Translations under genes and position numbers: made by a program
Shown here: positions 1 to 4,956 of the stretch, one piece after another
Layout of the letters: each line of letters starts with the position of its first letter
Position numbering within the stretch: position 1 is the stretch's first letter
The notes under the pieces: generated by a model
Databases searched by the model: none
What the model was told of the DNA's origin: nothing
What the model saw: only the letters and a program-made list of their open reading frames with translations
Assembly (NCBI GenBank): GCA_019747165.1
Contig: JAIERC010000461.1
Coordinates: 1-7,426 of the forward strand
Length of the DNA stretch: 7,426 nt
DNA from: Sphingomonas sp.
GTDB taxonomy: Bacteria; Pseudomonadota; Alphaproteobacteria; Sphingomonadales; Sphingomonadaceae
Direction: 5' to 3'

Positions 1-806
1 TGATCCTGCTTGGCAAACGCGCGGTCATCACCGGCGGGTCGAGCGGCATCGGCTATGAAATTGCCGCGCAAATGGCGGCAAAGGGCGTTCGGCTGGTGTT
101 GACCGGTCGGCGCGCGGAACCACTGGTCGCCGCAGTCGACCGGCTCAAGGCGACAGGGACCGAGGTGTACGGCGTGGCCGGGGACATCACCGATGGCGCG
201 GCGCGGGCGGTCCTGCTCGACCAAGCGGTGACGCTGCTCGGCGGTGTCGATATCCTTGTAAACAATGCCGGGGGCGTGCGCGCCGGTCGGCTGGAGGACA
301 TTTCCGAAGACGAACTGCGCGCGATGATCGATGTCGATCTGCTCAGCCCGATGCTGCTCACGCGGTTGTTCCTGCCTGAGCTGCGCCGGTCGGGTGACGG
401 CCTGATCGTCAACATCGCGTCGGGCATCGCCCAGATGGGGGTGCCGTTTTACACCGGTTATGCCGCCGCCAAGGGTGGCCTGGCGCGCTTTGGCGAGGCG
501 TTGCGTCGCGAGCTGAAGGGCGAGGGCGTCCATGTCATCACCGTGTTTCCGGGCGCGACCGACACGCCGATGATGGCGACCAACAAGGCCGATTCCGGGA
601 TGGGCTTCGCGCTTCAGCCGGTCGCCGATGTCGTCGGATCGATCATTGAGGGCATTGAGGCGGACGCTTTTGAGGTTGTGCGCGGTGGCGACGCGCGCAA
701 GGCGACGCTTGATCTCAATCGCACCGATCCCGCCGCAATCGACCAGCGATTTCTTGACATGAAACCAGCCCTAGAAGCCGCCGTCAGCGGTCACAGCGCG
801 CTTTGA
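1..806 (+). CDS. SDR family NAD(P)-dependent oxidoreductase (start codon cut by window edge)
   Basis: Classical short-chain dehydrogenase/reductase, probably a cytosolic carbonyl/alcohol oxidoreductase of unknown substrate. The reading frame is open from base 3 and begins I-L-L-G-K-R-A-V-I-T-G-G-S-S-G-I-G, so the ATG at 72 is internal. Bases 1-2 are TG, and one missing A would make an ATG right before this SDR-like N-terminus, giving 268 aa. In that numbering the cofactor motif TGGSSGIG is at 11-18, NNAG at 88-91, the catalytic Ser at 141 in NIAS, and Tyr154/Lys158 in YAAAK. TGRR after the second strand suggests NADP(H) preference. The tetrad Asn position appears to be Asp113 (VDLLSP). The sequence resembles DltE-like SDRs. 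The stop is 13 nt before the OYE start, so the two are probably cotranscribed. Family is certain; substrate is not. Confidence 0.95.
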   Translation, partial: ILLGKRAVITGGSSGIGYEIAAQMAAKGVRLVLTGRRAEPLVAAVDRLKATGTEVYGVAGDITDGAARAVLLDQAVTLLGGVDILVNNAGGVRAGRLEDISEDELRAMIDVDLLSPMLLTRLFLPELRRSGDGLIVNIASGIAQMGVPFYTGYAAAKGGLARFGEALRRELKGEGVHVITVFPGATDTPMMATNKADSGMGFALQPVADVVGSIIEGIEADAFEVVRGGDARKATLDLNRTDPAAIDQRFLDMKPALEAAVSGHSAL

Positions 807-809
807 ATT

Positions 810-813
810 GGAG
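810..813 (+). promoter_or_regulatory. Shine-Dalgarno deciding the OYE start
   Basis: GGAG lies 6 nt before the ATG at 820. A TTG at 808 in the same frame would add four residues, but it overlaps this ribosome-binding site, so 820 is the better start. Confidence 0.75.
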
Positions 814-819
814 CCGATA

Positions 820-1908
820 ATGTCTGCGCTTTTCTCTCCCTTCACCCTTGGTCCCGTTCCGCTCCTCAACCGCATCGTCGTGTCGCCGATGTGCCAATAT
901 TCCGCCAATGATGGCTCGGCGAGCGACTGGCATCTGCAGCATCTGCCCAATTACGGCATGAGCGGTGCCGGTCTGGTGATGACCGAGGCAACGCATGTCG
1001 AGCGGCGTGGGCGGATCACGCATGGCTGCCTTGGGCTCTATTCCGACGCTAATGAGGCGGCGCTATCACAGGCGCTGACCGTCGCGCGCCGCTTGGCGCC
1101 TGCGGGCACGAAATTTGGTATCCAACTGGCGCATTCGGGCCGCAAGGGCGCGGTTACCCGGCCCTGGGAGGGCGGCAATGCGCTGCCCGACGATAAAGAC
1201 CCGTGGGTAACGGTCGCGCCGTCGGCGATTCCCTTCAAGCCTGACTGGAAGACGCCTGAGCCATTGGACGAGGCGGGGATTGAGCGCACGATCGCGGCGT
1301 TCGTCCAGGCCGCCGTTCGGGCCGTGTGGATCGGCTTTGACGTGATCGAGCTCCACGCCGGGCACGGCTATTTGCTCCACCAATTTCTTTCGCCACTGGC
1401 CAATCACCGTACCGATCAATGGGGCGGGTCGGCTGAAAACCGTGCGCGGCTGCTGCTGACCATTGCCGAGCGAGTCCGCGTGGTAGTGCCATCGTCGATC
1501 GCACTGGGCGTGCGGCTGACCACGACTGACTGGGCCGAGGGCGGCGTCGATACCGGCGATGCCGTGATCGTCGCGCAGCAGCTGAAGGCGTTGGGCTTTG
1601 ATTATGTCTGCGCGACCGGCGGCTTTGTCGTGCCGCCTGTCGGCATTCCGTTTGGTCCCGGCTATCAGGTGCATCTGGCAGAGCGCGTCCGCCGCGACGC
1701 CGGCATCGCCACCCGCGCCGTTGGTGGCATCAGCGATCCGCACCAGGCCGAAGCAATCATCGCTGAAGGCAAGGCCGATCTGGTAGCGCTCGCCACTGCT
1801 TTCTTGGCCGATCCGCGCTGGGCCTGGCGCGCCGCTGATACGCTCGGCGCGACCATCGCCTATCCCCCGCAATATGCCCGCGCCAAGGGCGTGCGAAAAG
1901 CCGCCTGA
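820..1908 (+). CDS. Old Yellow Enzyme family NADH:flavin oxidoreductase (YqjM/XenA class)
   Basis: FMN-dependent ene-reductase, 362 aa. The family uses NAD(P)H to reduce C=C bonds activated by a carbonyl or nitro group; the substrate here is unknown. It is a single TIM barrel. SPMCQYS at 22-28 carries Cys25 and Tyr27, the signature of the YqjM/XenA ('thermophilic-like') class. QLAHSGRKG carries the flavin-contact Gln102. HAGHGYLLHQFLSP carries the ligand-binding pair His179/His182 and Tyr184, followed by the NHRTDQWGGSAENR signature. Arg232 (GVRL) fits the flavin N1 contact. Length and His/Tyr spacing are closer to XenA than to the shorter YqjM. One oddity: the family's FMN-phosphate Gly-Arg near the C-terminus reads Ala325-Thr326 (VALATAFLADP). 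It lies between the SDR and GST genes with short gaps, which suggests joint expression. Confidence 0.95.
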   Translation: MSALFSPFTLGPVPLLNRIVVSPMCQYSANDGSASDWHLQHLPNYGMSGAGLVMTEATHVERRGRITHGCLGLYSDANEAALSQALTVARRLAPAGTKFGIQLAHSGRKGAVTRPWEGGNALPDDKDPWVTVAPSAIPFKPDWKTPEPLDEAGIERTIAAFVQAAVRAVWIGFDVIELHAGHGYLLHQFLSPLANHRTDQWGGSAENRARLLLTIAERVRVVVPSSIALGVRLTTTDWAEGGVDTGDAVIVAQQLKALGFDYVCATGGFVVPPVGIPFGPGYQVHLAERVRRDAGIATRAVGGISDPHQAEAIIAEGKADLVALATAFLADPRWAWRAADTLGATIAYPPQYARAKGVRKAA

Positions 1909-1924
1909 ACCAATCCCAAACTAC

Positions 1925-1930
1925 AGGAGA
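1925..1930 (+). promoter_or_regulatory. Shine-Dalgarno deciding the GST start
   Basis: AGGAGA lies 6 nt before the ATG at 1937. The frame is open back to 1874, inside the end of the OYE gene, but the strong site and the GST-typical N-terminus MIDLYAFATPN fix the start at 1937. Confidence 0.8.
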
Positions 1931-1936
1931 CCAACG

Positions 1937-2560
1937 ATGATCGATCTTTACGCTTTCGCCACGCCCAACAGCATCAAGGTGCCGATCCTGCTCGAAGAGC
2001 TGGGGGCGGACTACACCTATCACCCCGTCAACATTCGTGCGGGCGAACAGAAGACGCCCGAATTTCTGGCGCGCAATCCCAATGCCAAGGTGCCGCTGAT
2101 CGTCGATCAGGACGGCCCCGGCGGGGTGCCGATCACCGTCGTCGAATCAGCGGCGATCCTGCTGTATCTCGGGGAAAAATTCGGGCGCTTCATCCCGATC
2201 GACCCCATCGCTCGCGTACGCTGTTATGAATGGCTGATGTTTCAGGCGGCAGGGCTGGGGCCGATGTTTGGCCAGTCGGGCTATTTCCTGAAGCTCGCGC
2301 CCGAACCTGTCCCTGCCGCGATTGACCGCTTCCACACTGAAGCCAAGCGCAACATGCGCGTCCTCGATGATCGGCTCGCCGAGGCGCAGTGGCTGGCGGG
2401 TGATGACTATTCGATTGCTGACGTCGCGACGTTCGGCTGGATCTGGCGGCGCGCCTTCGCTGCGGTTGATTTCAGCGAAGCCCCTAATGTCGAACGCTGG
2501 TTCGCCACGATGGAAGCCCGCCCCGCCATTGGCCGCGCGATTGCCAAGCTGGGTGGGTGA
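1937..2560 (+). CDS. Glutathione S-transferase, Nu-class/YfcG-like
   Basis: Cytosolic glutathione S-transferase, 207 aa. The N-terminal thioredoxin-like domain (about 1-83) has Thr9-Pro10-Asn11 in the catalytic position in place of Tyr/Ser/Cys. This is the arrangement of E. coli YfcG and the Nu class, whose members show glutathione-dependent disulfide reductase or peroxidase activity. The cis-proline is in KVP (51-53), and Glu70-Ser71 (VVESAAILLYL) is the usual gamma-glutamyl contact. The C-terminal helical domain (about 90-205) contains the SIADVATFGW folding motif with Asp162. A larger Nu-class enzyme acts as a glutathione lyase in lignin beta-ether cleavage in Novosphingobium, so a role with glutathione adducts of a catabolic intermediate is possible but not shown. 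It starts 28 nt after the OYE gene and is probably last in that operon. Confidence 0.93.
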   Translation: MIDLYAFATPNSIKVPILLEELGADYTYHPVNIRAGEQKTPEFLARNPNAKVPLIVDQDGPGGVPITVVESAAILLYLGEKFGRFIPIDPIARVRCYEWLMFQAAGLGPMFGQSGYFLKLAPEPVPAAIDRFHTEAKRNMRVLDDRLAEAQWLAGDDYSIADVATFGWIWRRAFAAVDFSEAPNVERWFATMEARPAIGRAIAKLGG

Positions 2561-2587
2561 CAGCACCCGCTCAGTCTCCGGGGGCGG

Positions 2588-2630
2588 TGATTGGCTTGAC
2601 CCGCAAGGGAGTGCAGCGTCGCGCCAATCA
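2588..2630 (+). repeat. Inverted repeat downstream of the GST gene
   Basis: TGATTGGC (2588-2595) and GCCAATCA (2623-2630) are perfect 8-nt complements separated by 27 nt, starting 27 nt after the GST stop. No T-run follows, so it is not a standard intrinsic terminator. It could be a 3'-end stabilising hairpin, an operator with spaced half-sites, or chance. The rest of the gap to the MFS gene holds only short dyads: GACGC/GCGTC at 2701-2716 and the palindrome CAAAGCTTTG at 2733-2742. Confidence 0.35.
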
Positions 2631-2739
2631 GGCTTCCGGAGCGGCAAGCGATGGCGCGGATCAATTGGTTAGTGAGCTTGGGGGTCCGTTAGCGGCCAGG
2701 GACGCATCGCAGCGTCACGCCTAGCCGCGTCGCAAAGCT

Positions 2740-2769
2740 TTGTGATGGCAAAAGCCCTTGTGCTATCGC
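2740..2769 (+). promoter_or_regulatory. Weak candidate promoter for the MFS gene
   Basis: TTGTGA (2740-2745) and TATCGC (2764-2769) are spaced by 18 nt, with the MFS ribosome-binding site about 30 nt downstream. The -10 match is poor (three of six). The 250-nt gap suggests the MFS gene may have its own promoter, but no convincing one is visible. Confidence 0.15.
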
Positions 2770-2800
2770 TGGGCGGTAGGCAGGCTCAAGCCCTGGCGCG

Positions 2801-2805
2801 AGGAG
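2801..2805 (+). promoter_or_regulatory. Shine-Dalgarno deciding the MFS start
   Basis: AGGAG lies 5 nt before the ATG at 2811. In-frame GTG/ATG codons at 2742 and 2745 lack any such site and would add a tail unlike transporter N-termini. Confidence 0.8.
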
Positions 2806-2810
2806 AGACG

Positions 2811-4166
2811 ATGACTGCGGATGGTGCGCTCGAGCCTCGACCTGAAACCCAGCCCAAACCTCGATTAAGCCTGGGGCGTATCGTCCAGATGAACCTCGGC
2901 TTCCTGGGGTTGCAGTTCAGTTTCGGCCTGCAACAGGCCAATATGGGGCCGATCTATAGCTATCTCGGCGCCAGCGAGGCGAGCATGCCGTTTTTGTGGC
3001 TGGCGGGCCCGATCACCGGTTTGCTTGTGCAGCCCATTGTCGGCGCGCTCAGTGACCGAACGGTAACGCGGATCGGGCGGCGCACCCCCTATTTCCTGAT
3101 CGGTGCCGTGCTGTGCAGCATCGCGTTGTTCGCCATGCCCTACAGCCCGGCATTATGGGTTGCGGCCAGCCTGTTGTGGCTGCTCGACGCCGCCAATAAC
3201 ATCACCATGGAGCCCTATCGGGCCTATGTCGGCGATCGCTTGGACGAAACCCAGCGCCCGATTGGTTTCCTCACGCAAAGCGCGTTTACGGGGCTGGCGC
3301 AGACGCTTGCCTATCTCGCCCCGTCGATCTTTGTGTGGTTTGGCATGAACGCCGATGCGGTCGATGCGCATGGGATTCCCGATGTCACCAAGCTTGCCTT
3401 TGCAATCGGCGCGGTGCTGTCACTCAGCACGATCCTCTGGTCGGTGTGGCGCGTCCCCGAATTGCCGCTGACGCAGCCGCAACTGGCGCAGATGCGTGAT
3501 CGCCCCCTGTCGATCGCGACGACCTGGCGCGACTTTGCAGAGGCGGTGCGCGATATGCCGCAGCCGATGCGTCGGCTGGCTCTGGCGATGTTTTGCCAGT
3601 GGTTCGGGATGTTTTGCTATTGGCAATATGCCGTGCTGTCCCTCGCCCGCGCCTTTTTCGAAAGCGGGACAGCACAGGCGGTGCGCGATGCCACCTTGAT
3701 CAACAGCCGGCTGGGCGGATTCTACAACGCGATTGCCTTTGCGGCTGCCCTGATGCTGGTGCCGCTCACGCGAAAGCTTGGTGCAGGGCCGGTCCACGCC
3801 GCCTGCATGACGGCGGCGGGCTTTGCGATGCTGATCCTGCCGACGATCACCAACGAAGCCTGGTGCTATCTGCCCATGCTGGGGATCGGCCTGGGTTGGG
3901 CCAGCCTGATGGGAACGCCCTATGTGATGCTGGCCGATTGCATTCCGCCAGAACGGACGGGCGTTTACATGGGCATTTTCAACATGTTCATCGTCATCCC
4001 GATGCTGTTCGAGAGCCTGACCTTGCCGTTTTTCTATGGGCCGGTCCTCGGCGACGATCCGCGCCATGTCATCATGTTGGGTGGGGCGATGATGCTGATC
4101 GCGGCGCTGGCGACGTTGCGCGTCGGGCGGGCAGCACCCACCGTTGCGGTGGCGGCTGCAGGATAG
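2811..4166 (+). CDS. MFS permease, SLC45/GPH-like
   Basis: Inner-membrane secondary transporter of 451 aa with about twelve hydrophobic segments: near 24-44, 59-80, 93-109, 112-128, 155-178, 196-215, then a cytoplasmic loop and 256-278, 301-323, 326-347, 351-374, 384-408, 419-438. Motif A between TM2 and TM3 reads GALSDRTVTRIGRRTP (78-93). DAANNITMEPYRA (126-138) and GVYMGIFNMFIVIP (384-397) match the pattern of SLC45/GPH-type carriers, many of which take up sugars by cation symport. Here the neighbours are redox enzymes and a GST, with no glycosidase or kinase, so the substrate may be something else, and direction of transport is not known. The residue after IVIP is Met398, where I recall Gln in the maltose/sucrose-type members. 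It converges on the TetR gene. Fold is certain, substrate unknown. Confidence 0.9.
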   Translation: MTADGALEPRPETQPKPRLSLGRIVQMNLGFLGLQFSFGLQQANMGPIYSYLGASEASMPFLWLAGPITGLLVQPIVGALSDRTVTRIGRRTPYFLIGAVLCSIALFAMPYSPALWVAASLLWLLDAANNITMEPYRAYVGDRLDETQRPIGFLTQSAFTGLAQTLAYLAPSIFVWFGMNADAVDAHGIPDVTKLAFAIGAVLSLSTILWSVWRVPELPLTQPQLAQMRDRPLSIATTWRDFAEAVRDMPQPMRRLALAMFCQWFGMFCYWQYAVLSLARAFFESGTAQAVRDATLINSRLGGFYNAIAFAAALMLVPLTRKLGAGPVHAACMTAAGFAMLILPTITNEAWCYLPMLGIGLGWASLMGTPYVMLADCIPPERTGVYMGIFNMFIVIPMLFESLTLPFFYGPVLGDDPRHVIMLGGAMMLIAALATLRVGRAAPTVAVAAAG

Positions 4167-4168
4167 CG

Positions 4169-4195
4169 CTGGCGAAATCGCCGGGATTTGCTTTT
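4169..4195 (+). terminator. Weak intrinsic-terminator-like hairpin after the MFS gene
   Basis: CTGGCG (4169-4174) pairs with CGCCGG (4179-4184), including one T-G pair, around an AAAT loop. It is followed by the T-rich stretch 4186-4195 (ATTTGCTTTT). It begins 2 nt after the MFS stop and lies between the convergent MFS and TetR genes. The stem is short and the T-run interrupted, so termination may be partial. Confidence 0.4.
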
Positions 4196-4207
4196 GCCGC
4201 ATCGGTC

Positions 4208-4840
4208 TCAGCGCAGGGCGATGCCATGGGCGAGCAGCCCGGCGATCACATCGGCGACAGATTCCGCACTGCGCTCGTTGCCCCAAACGCCAAACCGCAG
4301 GCCCAGGAACACGTTCATGCCCATGATTGCCCAGGCAAGCACTTCGGGCGCGTCGCCGCGCACTTCACCGCGGGCCGCCGCCGCCTCCAGCCGCTGGCTG
4401 ATTCGATCGGCCGTGATCTGGTAATGGTCCCGAAAACTGGCCGGATCGACGAACTCGGCTTCATCGATGATGCGATAAATTTCCTTATGGCCACGCACGA
4501 AATCGATGAAGCTTATCAGGCCTGCGCGTTCGGCGGCGATCTGATTGGGCGCAGCGCGGATGTGGGGCGTCACATAATCGCGAACCTGATCTGACATGTC
4601 GCGCACCAGCGCGCGGAACACCGCGTCCTTGCTGTCGAAATAGGTGTAGAAACTGCCCAGTGCGACCCCGGCCCGGCGCGTGATCCCACTGATTGACGTC
4701 TCGTGGAATCCTTGCTCGCCAAACTCGATTGCCGCTGCATCGAGAATCGCGCGCAACGTCTTTCGCCCGCGATCAGTACGCGGTGCTTTGCCTGCGCTTG
4801 CCGCCGACACTGTTGCAGAAGCGGCACGCTCACCCGCCAT
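4208..4840 (-). CDS. TetR/AcrR-family transcriptional regulator
   Basis: Dimeric ligand-responsive DNA-binding protein, usually a repressor, 210 aa. After a polar/Ala-rich lead of about 28 residues comes the TetR_N helix-turn-helix (about 26-72): an RGRKTLRAILDAA first helix, then TSISGITRRAG and the recognition segment GVALGSFYTYF (58-68), followed by SKDAVFRALV. The rest (about 85-200) is an all-helical ligand and dimer domain with no feature revealing the ligand. The ATG at 4840 is chosen because an AGGGGAA site on the minus strand lies 8-10 nt upstream. An in-frame GTG at 4858 would put that site inside the gene. It is divergent from the TonB receptor gene across a 116-nt spacer containing a palindrome, the standard arrangement for local control. 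It probably regulates itself and the receptor, and possibly the upstream enzymes. Confidence 0.95.
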   Translation of the reverse strand: MAGERAASATVSAASAGKAPRTDRGRKTLRAILDAAAIEFGEQGFHETSISGITRRAGVALGSFYTYFDSKDAVFRALVRDMSDQVRDYVTPHIRAAPNQIAAERAGLISFIDFVRGHKEIYRIIDEAEFVDPASFRDHYQITADRISQRLEAAAARGEVRGDAPEVLAWAIMGMNVFLGLRFGVWGNERSAESVADVIAGLLAHGIALR

Positions 4841-4866
4841 TATTTCGCTTCCCCTCACGTCCCAAG

Positions 4867-4895
4867 TTGAATCCTGGTTCAGGTTTCAGTATAAC
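4867..4895 (+). promoter_or_regulatory. Promoter of the TonB-dependent receptor gene
   Basis: TTGAAT (-35, 4867-4872) and TATAAC (-10, 4890-4895) are separated by exactly 17 nt. They match the sigma-70 consensus at four and five of six bases. Transcription would start near 4902, leaving a leader of about 55 nt before the ATG at 4957. It is the best promoter match I found in the window. Confidence 0.65.
4868..4888. promoter_or_regulatory. 21-bp palindrome, likely TetR operator
   Basis: Arms TGAATCCTG (4868-4876) and CAGGTTTCA (4880-4888) around GTT pair at eight of nine positions (mismatch 4872/4884). The dyad fills the spacer of the receptor promoter and lies just downstream of the minus-strand -10 of the regulator gene. 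Size, symmetry and position fit a TetR-family operator that would block both promoters. Assignment to the neighbouring regulator is inference. Confidence 0.6.
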
Positions 4896-4914
4896 GTCCT
4901 TTAACGGCGTTCAA
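4888..4914 (-). promoter_or_regulatory. Candidate promoter of the TetR gene
   Basis: On the minus strand TTGAAC (4914-4909) and TATACT (4893-4888) are spaced by 15 nt, shorter than ideal. The -10 matches the consensus at five of six and shares bases 4890-4893 with the receptor -10 on the other strand. The repressor ATG is 48 nt beyond the -10. Confidence 0.4.
4900..4914. repeat. Second near-palindrome in the divergent spacer
   Basis: The 15-bp element TTTAACG G CGTTCAA is symmetrical around 4907 except for one mismatched pair (4902/4912). It covers the expected receptor transcription start and the candidate -35 of the regulator gene. Its sequence differs from the 21-bp palindrome, so if it is an operator it may bind another protein. 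It could also be chance. Confidence 0.3.
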
Positions 4915-4956
4915 CCCGCAAGAGGGGCGCGTCAATTTTGGAGGGGAGAACACGCC

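Noticed and set aside
1066..1872. Long open frame of 268 codons on the minus strand opposite the OYE gene
   Set aside because: It lies wholly inside a strongly supported plus-strand gene. Its protein is Arg/Gly-rich with no recognisable motif, as expected for antisense frames in GC-rich DNA.
2842..2849. CTGAAACC, shared with one arm of the palindrome at 4868-4888
   Set aside because: It is a single 8-nt match inside the MFS coding region with no partner arm, which is plausible by chance in a window of this size.
3420..4286. Open frame of 288 codons on the minus strand opposite the MFS gene
   Set aside because: It is a His/Arg/Gln-rich shadow of a membrane protein gene and overlaps the end of the real TetR gene in a different frame.
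3593..4594. Open frame of 333 codons on the plus strand spanning the MFS/TetR junction
   Set aside because: It overlaps the MFS gene in another frame and the TetR gene antisense. The composition is low-complexity and there is no ribosome-binding site or family resemblance.
4693..4956. Upstream extension of the TonB receptor frame
   Set aside because: It would run through the TetR gene and the promoter region. The signal peptide and ribosome-binding site fix the start at 4957.
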